Made by a program: the position numbers and the translations under genes | Origin: G942493215 sp942493215 | Lineage (GTDB): Bacteria; Bacillota_I; Bacilli_A; RF39; UBA660 | DNA length: 64,000 nt | Assembly: GCA_942493215.1 (NCBI GenBank) | Contig: OW818670.1 | Span: 434,001 to 498,000 of the forward strand | Direction of reading: 5' to 3' | The notes under the pieces: generated by a model | The model's input: the letters and a program-made list of their open reading frames with translations, nothing else | Databases searched by the model: none | Told to the model about the DNA's origin: nothing | Shown: in pieces, positions 35,545 to 43,433 of the stretch | Position numbering within the stretch: position 1 is the stretch's first letter | Layout: each line of letters starts with the position of its first letter

Positions 35545-36411
35545 TTATTTAATTCTAATTTCACCTTTGTTCTGAATAAAATTATTAAAAATTGCATTGT
35601 TAATTTTAGAGCCTAAAGTAGTGGCCTCATTATTATAATATAAATACATCTCATCAAAGCCTGATATAAATATTGCTATTATGTACTCTCCATAATTAGT
35701 TGAAATAATACCTCCATCATTTCTGACGTTTTCCACCTCATCAGTTTTCCATGCAATAGCACCTGATTTTGAAGCTATATACTTGATGACACTATCTTTC
35801 GTCCCTTTAAATAAAACATCGTGTTGGGACAATCCTTTTGTTAACATTTCGTTGTTTTTTTGCATTTTTAATATATCTAACATTTCATTTGATATTTCTT
35901 TATTAAAAAGTTGCCCATTTAAAATCATTTCAAATACTTTTGAATATTCATATGGAGTAGTAATACCTAGCCCCTTATATTTTGTGAAATCTAATCTGTT
36001 AAGCAATTTGGTATTATTAAATCCCAAAGCTTTAATAGTACTATTAATATTGTCTATCCCTAAATAATCTATTAGTTTGTTAGTTGCTATGTTATCACTA
36101 ATTATAATCATAAGAATCACATAATCTTTTATAGTCATTGTTAAACCAAATTCTAAAGATGAAATAATACCTGAATTAAGTAATGCAATGTTATCTTTTT
36201 CTGTATAAGTAAAAGTTTCGTTTCTACTTATTTTTCCTTCGTATATTTGTCTAAAACACTCAATCATGATGAATACTTTTATACAAGATGCTGTTTCAAA
36301 TAATGATTCATGATTTAGCGAATATTCTCCTCCTTTTAAGTCAGAAGCATAAACACCTACTTTGTAATTAATATTGTCCATTATACTCTTTACTTGTTCA
36401 TTAAATTCCAT
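35545..36411 (-). CDS. Class A beta-lactamase-like serine hydrolase
   Basis: 288-aa penicillin-binding-fold protein. Seen: SCIK (S-x-x-K) near residue 43, SDN near 100, and KSG near 220. The omega-loop Glu is not evident. No signal peptide or anchor is present, so it is predicted cytoplasmic, which is unusual for a beta-lactamase; it may be a peptidase or esterase of the same fold. The ATG at 36411 follows TTAGGTGATAGA. Confidence 0.75.
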   Translation of the reverse strand: MEFNEQVKSIMDNINYKVGVYASDLKGGEYSLNHESLFETASCIKVFIMIECFRQIYEGKISRNETFTYTEKDNIALLNSGIISSLEFGLTMTIKDYVILMIIISDNIATNKLIDYLGIDNINSTIKALGFNNTKLLNRLDFTKYKGLGITTPYEYSKVFEMILNGQLFNKEISNEMLDILKMQKNNEMLTKGLSQHDVLFKGTKDSVIKYIASKSGAIAWKTDEVENVRNDGGIISTNYGEYIIAIFISGFDEMYLYYNNEATTLGSKINNAIFNNFIQNKGEIRIK

Positions 36412-36446
36412 TTCTATCACCTAATTCTATTATACTGTATTCTAAA

Positions 36447-36495
36447 CAAAAAACGAACTCCATATTGGAATTCGCTTCATTTCTTTAATGGGGCT
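36447..36495 (-). repeat. Intergenic repeat copy 6
   Basis: Hairpin CGAACTCC/GGAATTCG with T tract, then CATTTCTTTAATGGGGC. The GCAATA extension is missing, so this copy is truncated at the cassette side. Confidence 0.65.
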
Positions 36496-36590
36496 TTACT
36501 CATCTATTTTTTCAGCCCTAATCTCACCAGTTATTAACAAAATACCGCGTATTTTATTAAAAGTCTAGTGTTTTAGCCACATACATTTGT

Positions 36591-36618
36591 AATACGTTTC
36601 TGATACAAATTTTATACA
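36591..36618 (+). repeat. Left direct repeat flanking the R-M cassette
   Basis: AATACG, then ATACAAATTT, then ATACA, in the same order and spacing as at 40483-40510: about 23 of 28 positions agree. The two copies lie 3.9 kb apart on either side of the three genes. Confidence 0.45.
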
Positions 36619-36867
36619 TCGATTATTCCCTTATATTATTTGGGTTTAATAGTTATTTAATATTGATTTATAATATTTTTAAAACTATGCTTGTACTGAC
36701 AAATTTTTATTTTTTTTGCTCAAAACAGACGTTCAATACGTTTTTTATATCATTGCGAAGTCACTGGTAAAATACAAAAATAAACGCTATAAAATAAATC
36801 GTATTTTATGGTGCTATTTAACTTTTATAGCAGTGAAGTTTATTAATTCCACGTATTTTTAAATATA

Positions 36868-38355
36868 TTAATCAACTTCTGAAGAATTATCTGCTATTTC
36901 TCTGTCTAGATGATATAATTTTAAAATTTCTTTCAATTCAATTTCTAAACCGCATTTTTTTAATCTTTCAATTCTTTGATTAAATATTCCTGTTATCATT
37001 GGTTTTCTTTCATTATCTACTGCGTTGTGTATCATTTTATGACATCTCGGGCATAAAACTATATAATTTGCTTGTACTTCTATTGATTTTCCAAAGTTAT
37101 TTCTAAACTCTCTGGGCAAAAAATGATGAACTTCCATATAGTTTTGACCTGTATATTTACTTGTGAAATAATGATCATTGCAATTATAAAAACTGTCTAA
37201 AGCACAATTATAATTACTAAGCTTTTTCGCCACAACCTTGCCCTTAGAAAAGAGTCCTTTATTTATTTCTTGACCTTCAATAGATGTATCGTCAACTTTA
37301 TCATATGGCCTATCATATTCTTCTATGCTTGATGTTTTAACATTAATCTCATTAACGGATTCAACATCTTCACCTTCATCAGAATATTCATATAAATTCT
37401 CAAGAATTGGATCAAAAATACATTTATTATTATTAACATATTTTTTTATTTTATCAATGTCAATGCTAAAAAGACTATTATACATTTCAAGAGTCGATAA
37501 CAAAATTTTTTCTCGACCATTATTTAAATTTTCTATAATACTTAATGAAACATATAATATTTTTGCATCATCTAATAGCATCTTTATTGTATATTGCCCT
37601 TGTCTGTTATTAATTGGAGTATATTTTTTTGATAATGCATCTTTTGGAATTTTTGCATCACAAAATTTGTAATCTTTATTTTTACATTCCGACAAGCAAT
37701 TTAAATATGAAAAATAATTATTTGATATATATTCATATAACTCTTCTTTTTCTTCGGTAGTCGAATTATCATACAAATCTAAAAAATCGTATTCATCATA
37801 TAAAGAGTGCAAATAGAAAAAGGATTCTTTAAAAATATCTATTTTTTCGCCTTGCGAACAATAATTTAACAAGAAGTCCATTAAATAAGTTTTTACAACA
37901 TCTATTCCTAAAACATTCGCTAAACCATTAACTATTTCACTACTCCTATAAATAAAATAGTTTTTCTCATTATTTACATATGAGTCTAATAAAAACAAAT
38001 AATTTAATATCCATTTTTCATTTTCAGTAAAAGACGTATCAACAGTAAATTGATCATATAGTTTGCCTTTTTCGGTTCTATAATATTTTCCTTCAATTAA
38101 CTCAAAAAGTTTAGTAACTTTCATATTAACTGTATGCTGCTTGTTTTTATCTTGCCCTTGTTTATTTAATGGCCATTTATTTCTATCTAATCCTTCAATT
38201 TTTTTAAAGTTATTAAAAATAGATATAAAATCAGTTAACAATCTAAAATTGGTACTTTTAATAAAATAAAACATTCTATTTCTACCAGTAGTATTATACT
38301 TTTCCCACCAATTAGGTATCGAATTATTAGCTAGGTAATAGTCTTTAATATTCAT
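36868..38355 (-). CDS. HNH-type restriction endonuclease (predicted)
   Basis: 495-aa protein. An HNH domain is at about residues 405-450: MEVHHFLP, then an Asn in QANYIVLC, C-P-R-C and H-K-M-I-H, giving the His-Asn-His triad with zinc Cys pairs (an upstream C-x10 region may complete it). The N-terminal 390 residues match nothing I recognise and would carry target recognition. The start overlaps the upstream methyltransferase stop by 11 nt. As third gene after two adenine methylases it is the likely endonuclease of a Type II system. Confidence 0.75.
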   Translation of the reverse strand: MNIKDYYLANNSIPNWWEKYNTTGRNRMFYFIKSTNFRLLTDFISIFNNFKKIEGLDRNKWPLNKQGQDKNKQHTVNMKVTKLFELIEGKYYRTEKGKLYDQFTVDTSFTENEKWILNYLFLLDSYVNNEKNYFIYRSSEIVNGLANVLGIDVVKTYLMDFLLNYCSQGEKIDIFKESFFYLHSLYDEYDFLDLYDNSTTEEKEELYEYISNNYFSYLNCLSECKNKDYKFCDAKIPKDALSKKYTPINNRQGQYTIKMLLDDAKILYVSLSIIENLNNGREKILLSTLEMYNSLFSIDIDKIKKYVNNNKCIFDPILENLYEYSDEGEDVESVNEINVKTSSIEEYDRPYDKVDDTSIEGQEINKGLFSKGKVVAKKLSNYNCALDSFYNCNDHYFTSKYTGQNYMEVHHFLPREFRNNFGKSIEVQANYIVLCPRCHKMIHNAVDNERKPMITGIFNQRIERLKKCGLEIELKEILKLYHLDREIADNSSEVD

Positions 38356-39373
38356 TTGTTACCTCACAAACATAAAGTTTTTCCTTATGGTTATCAAAAT
38401 CGGTTTTTCCAGCATTAAAACTTTTATAGTCAATTTCAATTACGGTTGTTTTACCTTTTTTAGAGAGAATGTCATTTAATTCTTTTTCTGAAATTTTATT
38501 ATTCGAAGCACCGCTTTTTGCGTTGTAAGTATTATTATAAGAAACAATTATGAGTTTTGCATCTATATTTTTTATTAAGTCTTCCATCAACTTTGGAGCT
38601 TTTGCTTTTGAATACCCACTTTTCAAATTATCTCTTTTGAATTTCATTGAAATTCCTTCAAAATCAGTTGGTTTTTCCCATCTGACAAGATTTTCTAAAA
38701 CATGATAAAAATTAATATATTGTCTAGCATTATATGGAGGATCAATGTATACAATATCCGCCTTTATTTTTTTTACCAATTCATTTGCATCCTCGTTATA
38801 TATTTCGGATTTTGATTCTCGATCTTTAGTCATAAAAGGTAATCTTAATTCAACATTTTTGTCAGTAGGTGTTTTTGATAAATAATGCTCGAAATGACCA
38901 ACTGTGTTTGCTATTTTATCAGTAGCATACATTAAACTAGTTAATATTGCATAATACTCTCTATCATTTAGTTGTTCTTTATCTTCTTCTAAAATTTCTC
39001 TTAAATATCCTATTTTTTTTGCATCGTTATTAGAAAAATATTTATTTCCATATGTTTTTGAAAAATAATTATCTTTTAGTTTTTTAGAATCAATTTTGTT
39101 ATAATTTAATATTATTCTTTCGACCTTTTCTTCATCAATTTTAGTATTCTCTATCCACGTTTTGTATGCAATATAATTAGAATATAATATATCATTAACT
39201 ATAACATTATATCCTTGGTTCATAAAGTGTTCAGCTACAACACCAGTTCCACCAAATATATCCGCAATTGTACATTTTTCTTCTCCAAAATATTCAATTA
39301 TTACTTTTTGAATCTGGCTGAGTAAACTCTTCTTACTTCCGATATACCTTCTGTTATTTATAAATAAATTCAT
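38345..39373 (-). CDS. D12-class DNA adenine methyltransferase (second of two)
   Basis: 342-aa N6-adenine methylase. RRYIGSKKSLL at the N terminus and DIFGGTGVV near residue 39 form the SAM site; the catalytic motif DPPYNARQY is near residue 208. The C terminus HKEKLYVCEV is typical of the FokI-like/COG3392 group. It starts in an ATGA overlap with the first methylase. It probably modifies one strand of an asymmetric site. Confidence 0.85.
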   Translation of the reverse strand: MNLFINNRRYIGSKKSLLSQIQKVIIEYFGEEKCTIADIFGGTGVVAEHFMNQGYNVIVNDILYSNYIAYKTWIENTKIDEEKVERIILNYNKIDSKKLKDNYFSKTYGNKYFSNNDAKKIGYLREILEEDKEQLNDREYYAILTSLMYATDKIANTVGHFEHYLSKTPTDKNVELRLPFMTKDRESKSEIYNEDANELVKKIKADIVYIDPPYNARQYINFYHVLENLVRWEKPTDFEGISMKFKRDNLKSGYSKAKAPKLMEDLIKNIDAKLIIVSYNNTYNAKSGASNNKISEKELNDILSKKGKTTVIEIDYKSFNAGKTDFDNHKEKLYVCEVTNEY

Positions 39374-40314
39374 ACTTGTACCTCATTGATTATCAAAACT
39401 TCACGTTCATTAGCATCTCTGTCCTTTTTGTTATAACTACAACTTCTATAGTTATAGTTCATGTCATTTATTTTGATATTATCATTTTCTTCTAACCAAT
39501 TTTTAAGTATTTTATTTTCTATACCAACTTTTGTCAAAACGTTTGAAAGAGCAAAATTTATTTTTTTCTTATTCAATTCGTCCAATAGCTTAATCAAATC
39601 TAGTTCCGATTTTCCATTCCATTTACTTTCCTCATTATAAACAGCCGTTGTTATCAAATAAGGGGGATCAATGTATACTAAATCAGCCATTAAAGTATAA
39701 CTTCTTGCAATTTCAGAATTATAGTCAGTACAAATAAATTCAATGTTCAGAAGTTTAACCCTTTCATTATACTCTTTTATTTTCGTCAAATTATTTTTGT
39801 TAAAATCTGTTTTTCCTACTGGCAAATTATATTCACCATATCTGTTAAATCTTATGTCATTATTAAATCCATACACCATTAGCGTATATAACATATAATT
39901 AGCTTTGTTGCTGTTTTTATCTTTTATTTTATTATAATCTTCTCTTAGTTTATAAAAACCGGTTTTATTAAACTCTTTCAGTCCGTTATTATCTTTTTTC
40001 TCTTTTTTATAGTTGGAATAACCATATTTGGCAGAATATGTCAAATTATATTTTTTAATCAAAGTTTCTATGTTTTTTATAAGTATATTTATATCTTCCT
40101 CTGCCAAATATTTAAGTAAAGAAATTACCCTTGGATTATTATCAATCATAATTATTTTTTCGGCATCTATATTTATTCCAACAGTAGCACCACCGCAGAA
40201 AAGATCCACAAATAGTTTGGGTTTATCAGGAAAATAATTCCAAAATTGTGGCAAGAGCCTATATTTGTTCCCTGTATAATTAATTGGGCTTTTTATAAAT
40301 TTTTTAAACTCCAT
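39370..40314 (-). CDS. Dam-family DNA adenine methyltransferase (first of two)
   Basis: 314-aa D12-class methylase: INYTGNKYRLLPQ at the N terminus, DLFCGGATVG near residue 37 and the catalytic DPPYLIT near 213. I choose the ATG at 40314 because AAAGG then lies 9 nt upstream; the ATG at 40323 is too close to it. First gene of the restriction-modification operon. With the second methylase it suggests an asymmetric recognition sequence, each enzyme marking one strand. Confidence 0.87.
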   Translation of the reverse strand: MEFKKFIKSPINYTGNKYRLLPQFWNYFPDKPKLFVDLFCGGATVGINIDAEKIIMIDNNPRVISLLKYLAEEDINILIKNIETLIKKYNLTYSAKYGYSNYKKEKKDNNGLKEFNKTGFYKLREDYNKIKDKNSNKANYMLYTLMVYGFNNDIRFNRYGEYNLPVGKTDFNKNNLTKIKEYNERVKLLNIEFICTDYNSEIARSYTLMADLVYIDPPYLITTAVYNEESKWNGKSELDLIKLLDELNKKKINFALSNVLTKVGIENKILKNWLEENDNIKINDMNYNYRSCSYNKKDRDANEREVLIINEVQV

Positions 40315-40376
40315 ATGCCACATCCTTTACAATACTACATTTAAATTATATCACAAACAAAGTTATTTAAAAAGAA

Positions 40377-40400
40377 AAATCATCAATTTTATGATGATTT
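40377..40400 (-). terminator. Terminator insulating the R-M operon
   Basis: 8-bp stem AAATCATC/GATGATTT with an 8-nt loop and TTCTTTTT on the minus strand. It lies just upstream of the first methylase and would stop read-through from tRNA-His. Confidence 0.6.
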
Positions 40401-40482
40401 TACAAACATTATAAAACAGTACAATTTTACTTGAATATTATATTTATTTTTACACATTTAATACGTATTATTAGCACTTATC

Positions 40483-40510
40483 AATACGCTTTCAATACAA
40501 ATTTAATACA
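40483..40510 (+). repeat. Right direct repeat flanking the R-M cassette
   Basis: Partner of 36591-36618, within a run of AATAC words at 40460, 40483, 40494, 40505 and 40518. Confidence 0.45.
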
Positions 40511-40549
40511 GTGCCTCAATACAAAGGTTCTTAAAATTTACATTTTCGG

Positions 40550-40572
40550 GTTAAAAAGCATCGCTTTTTAAC
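40550..40572. other. Perfect hairpin between tRNA-His and the R-M cassette
   Basis: GTTAAAAAGC and GCTTTTTAAC pair over 10 bp with an ATC loop. No free T tract follows on either strand, so it is not a standard terminator. Confidence 0.5.
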
Positions 40573-40589
40573 TAAAAACTGCATAAAAA

Positions 40590-40644
40590 AAGAAGATTGC
40601 AAATATACAATCCCTTTATTTATAAGGCTCATTTGATAATGAGC
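40590..40644 (-). terminator. Terminator region of tRNA-His
   Basis: On the minus strand, hairpin GCTCATT/AATGAGC (40627-40644) is followed by GATTG/CAATC with TTCTTTTTTT. The second hairpin is the likely terminator. Confidence 0.55.
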
Positions 40645-40657
40645 AGTATTTTCAATA

Positions 40658-40734
40658 TGGGGCGAATAGTGGGGATCGAACCCACGTATAACGGATCCAC
40701 AATCCGCCGTGTTAACCACTTCACCATATTCGCC
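40658..40734 (-). tRNA. tRNA-His (anticodon GTG)
   Basis: 77 nt including an encoded extra G at position -1 paired with C73, as expected of histidine tRNA. Acceptor GCGAATA pairs TATTCGC, the anticodon loop is TTGTGGA, the T arm carries GGTTCGATCC and CCA is encoded. The R-M cassette lies downstream of its 3' end. Confidence 0.95.
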
Positions 40735-40899
40735 ATGTCTAATAGACAAGATATATTTTAGCAATTTTTTAATAAATATACAAGTCTTTTCTTGAAATTA
40801 ATTATTTTTTAGTTGACACATCATTTACTCGCCAGAAATTGTTTTATGAATAAATTAACCATATATATGCTATTATAGTTATGGTGGTGACAGTTACAC

Positions 40900-41067
40900 A
40901 TGAATGATAAGAAAAAAAAAGAACTCGCTAGACTTTTAAATCTAGACACCAATTCTGAAAGTAAAGATCTAATTAAGTTATGCAAACTTATGCTTACTAA
41001 AAAAAAGGATGATACTGTTCCAATTGATGTATTAAGAGAAACAATCGATAAAGAAGCTAATTTATAG
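40900..41067 (+). CDS. Small 55-aa protein, Lys-rich
   Basis: ATG at 40900 to TAG at 41067. The product is highly charged and helical (MNDKKKKELARLL at the N terminus, then KLCKLMLTKKKDD). A TGCTATTAT box lies about 30 nt upstream, with GGTGG as a weak ribosome site. It resembles no family I know. Its stop lies inside a terminator stem shared with the convergent lipoprotein gene, which supports a real transcription unit. Confidence 0.5.
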   Translation: MNDKKKKELARLLNLDTNSESKDLIKLCKLMLTKKKDDTVPIDVLRETIDKEANL

Positions 41068-41074
41068 CTTCTTT
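41050..41074. terminator. Bidirectional terminator overlapping two stop codons
   Basis: 10-bp stem AAAGAAGCTA/TAGCTTCTTT with a 5-nt loop. It contains the stop of the 55-aa gene and the last codons of the convergent lipoprotein gene. Confidence 0.75.
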
Positions 41075-41782
41075 TTGTTTAAATATTTTAGTCAATATGA
41101 TTGTTTCAGTATTACTATCATAGGTAGGTGTTAGAGTAATTGTATAACCATATGGTGTATCAAAAGATATTTTATAACTGGGTTTAGAAGTTGGTTTATC
41201 AATATTAATAACTATTCGTTTATCTTTTTCAATATAATCCTTCTTATATAACTCCTTAATATCTTGTTGTTGCTCATCAACACCCTTCGTTGTACTAATA
41301 ATGAAGTTAAAAATATTAATTTGCGATTTTATTACAATGTAGTGATTATTTTTATTGACCTCTACATATAGGTCATTACTATCAGTAGTATAATTATCTA
41401 CTACTTTAACAGTATAAAACTTATCATTTGTATATATTTCCTTTATACTTTGTAAATACGTCATCAAGGATTCTATTTGTTTGACATCTTTTGAATAATA
41501 TCTTACCCCTTTATCAATTAGCATCATATTATTTTTATCAGAAACAAATAATTCCAATACTTTTTCATTAGTAACTAAAGAGATATAATTATTAAAATTA
41601 TCTTTAATAACCGACTTAGAAATACTAATATTATTTAATAAAGGACATATATCTAGTAGTTGTTCTTCTGCTAAAATAATATTATCGTAATGGAAGAAAG
41701 CGAGAGCTTTAATATTTAGTTTTTCTACTTTACTACAGCCTACTAATAAAAATACTACCAATATTATTAATACTTTTTTCAT
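41057..41782 (-). CDS. Lipoprotein of unknown function
   Basis: About 241-aa predicted lipoprotein with lipobox LLVGC (Cys about residue 16). The body is beta-rich with many Lys and Asn; no family recognised. The ATG at 41782 has GAGGTGCG upstream. Its 3' end overlaps the convergent 55-aa gene by 11 nt. Confidence 0.65.
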   Translation of the reverse strand: MKKVLIILVVFLLVGCSKVEKLNIKALAFFHYDNIILAEEQLLDICPLLNNISISKSVIKDNFNNYISLVTNEKVLELFVSDKNNMMLIDKGVRYYSKDVKQIESLMTYLQSIKEIYTNDKFYTVKVVDNYTTDSNDLYVEVNKNNHYIVIKSQINIFNFIISTTKGVDEQQQDIKELYKKDYIEKDKRIVINIDKPTSKPSYKISFDTPYGYTITLTPTYDSNTETIILTKIFKQKEAIN

Positions 41783-41921
41783 AGCGCACCTCACTATATT
41801 ATAGCTTTTATAATTAAAAAAATACTTGTTTAATCTTTAAAACTTTTAGTAGCCAATTTGACAAGATTATTATCTAATAATATAATAACTATCTATTAAT
41901 TATTAAAAGGGCTGATTTTAG

Positions 41922-42824
41922 ATGGATATTAGAATAAACTGTTCAAATGTTTATACTAGAAAAAATATTAAGGAAAAGAGCATTGTAACTTTATCAGATG
42001 TTCACTTCTCAAATGACTTCTTTATCAGTAGATTATTTCAACTAATTAATATTTTGAAAGAAATAAAACCCGATGTTATATGTATTCCCGGTGATTTCTT
42101 GGATACATTAGATGATAGTATTACCCAAAGGCAAAGTATAATCGATATCCTAAAAGAGTTTAGTAGGATTGCTAAAACATGTATGTCATTTGCTGCCCAT
42201 GATTATTCTTCTGTTATGACAAATGAAGAAAGAAACCGAATACAAAAAATCTATTTTAGCCAATTAAAAAATATTGATAGTAACTTTATACCACTTCTTC
42301 CAGATGAAAAAACAGTTATTGATCTTGGCGATACTACCATTTCTGGATATAGCTTACCTTTAGATGCTCCATATTATTTAGAAAATATAGATGCTTTAAT
42401 ATCATATATCGCTTCTTATGTAGCATCTCTTGGATTAAGCCCTAAAGATTATAACATTTTATCATGTCACAGTCCGATTTCATTTTTTGATGAAAGTGGT
42501 CTTAAATCAAAATATAAAATGAGTATTGATGAAATTAATCTCATTTTATCGGGACACTATCATGCTGGCTTAATGCCTAAATTTCTACAATTCTTAAATT
42601 GTGGCTTGATTGCACCGGGCAAAAAACCATTTACTACTATTCCTCATAACATTGTTGGATTATTTAGTAACCCTTGCGAAGATTTTAATGTCGCTATTTC
42701 TAGAGGATTTCTCAAAATACCCGGCACTGTAAAGACTGAATTAGGATCGGTTGGGAAACTTCTATATCAACTTAATAATGTATATAAGCCAGATATTGAT
42801 TTTGTAAGAATTAAAAAAATGTAA
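41922..42824 (+). CDS. Metallophosphoesterase
   Basis: 300-aa calcineurin-like phosphoesterase: LSDVHFS near residue 25, PGDFLDT near 56, an AAHDY segment where GNH is usual, LSCHSP near 185 and SGHYHAG near 210. The third motif is altered (AHDY in place of GN[HD]), which keeps a His. It has no signal peptide; YkuE/YpbG-type relatives act on membrane-associated substrates. Confidence 0.78.
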   Translation: MDIRINCSNVYTRKNIKEKSIVTLSDVHFSNDFFISRLFQLINILKEIKPDVICIPGDFLDTLDDSITQRQSIIDILKEFSRIAKTCMSFAAHDYSSVMTNEERNRIQKIYFSQLKNIDSNFIPLLPDEKTVIDLGDTTISGYSLPLDAPYYLENIDALISYIASYVASLGLSPKDYNILSCHSPISFFDESGLKSKYKMSIDEINLILSGHYHAGLMPKFLQFLNCGLIAPGKKPFTTIPHNIVGLFSNPCEDFNVAISRGFLKIPGTVKTELGSVGKLLYQLNNVYKPDIDFVRIKKM

Positions 42825-42850
42825 TGTTTTTATATAAGCATTACTTTTTT
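42821..42850 (+). terminator. Terminator of the phosphoesterase gene
   Basis: GTAATG/CATTAC stem over the stop codon, 12-nt loop, then TTTTTT. Confidence 0.65.
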
Positions 42851-42865
42851 CATTGTCGTATATTT

Positions 42866-43423
42866 CTATATTTTATTTTCTAAATAGTAATTACGTAATT
42901 CTTTAAATCTTTGATAATGAATAACTTCTCTTTGTCTTAAAAATGACAAAGGGGCTAGAATATCTGGATCATTAGTCATATCCATCAAGTGTTCATAAGT
43001 AGCACGAGCACGTTGTTCGGCCGCCATATCACTTTCTAAGTCGGCTATATAATCACCGGTTGTATCAATATAAGTAGCCGTAAATGGCACTCCATTAGCG
43101 TCGACTGGAAATAAGCCATGGTCTTGTTGAGCAAAATTACCCCCTAAATTAGCTTTTTCTAATTCTTCAATGGTAGCTCCTTGCATTAACTGAAATATCA
43201 TACTAGAAATCATTTCCATATGGGCAAATTCTTCGGTACCGATATCCGTTAATAAAGCTCGACCTCTTTCATCAGGCATGGTATATCTTTGATTTAAATA
43301 TCTTAAAGCGGCTGCTAATTCCCCATTGGGACCACCATATTGGGTAACTAAATATTTAGCCATTCTTAAATCTTTATTGCGAATATTAACGGGATACTCT
43401 AACTTTTTTTCATAAATCCACAT
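42866..43423 (-). CDS. cotJC: Spore coat protein CotJC (manganese catalase-like)
   Basis: 185-aa ferritin-like di-manganese protein. It begins MWIYEKKLEYPV as in Bacillus CotJC. Metal ligands are in GELAAALRYL, GTEEFAHMEM near residue 65, and later ESDMAAEQRARATYEH and REVIHYQRF. It is assembled in the spore inner coat. The start overlaps the end of the cotJAB gene by a few bases, so the operon is cotJAB-cotJC. Confidence 0.92.
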   Translation of the reverse strand: MWIYEKKLEYPVNIRNKDLRMAKYLVTQYGGPNGELAAALRYLNQRYTMPDERGRALLTDIGTEEFAHMEMISSMIFQLMQGATIEELEKANLGGNFAQQDHGLFPVDANGVPFTATYIDTTGDYIADLESDMAAEQRARATYEHLMDMTNDPDILAPLSFLRQREVIHYQRFKELRNYYLENKI

Positions 43424-43433
43424 ATTACCCCCC

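Larger units (their letters stand above)
36421..36867. other. Intergenic region at the left edge of the R-M cassette
   Basis: About 447 bp without a gene. It holds repeat copy 6, then AATAC-rich sequence including the left direct repeat (36591-36618) and a further CAATACG at 36734. The composition resembles the right flank at 40440-40525. Confidence 0.55.
40324..40657. other. Intergenic region between the R-M operon and tRNA-His
   Basis: About 334 bp without a gene. From left to right: a terminator hairpin (40377-40400), AATAC-rich sequence with the right direct repeat, a perfect 10-bp stem hairpin (40550-40572), and the tRNA terminator region. Confidence 0.55.

Noticed and set aside
29721..36495. 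IS element or transposon carrying the intergenic repeats
   Set aside because: No transposase frame lies between or near the copies; they are 50-70 bp and non-coding.
40531..40764. 77-aa minus-strand frame over the tRNA-His region
   Set aside because: It runs through the complete tRNA and its terminator; the tRNA structure is unambiguous.
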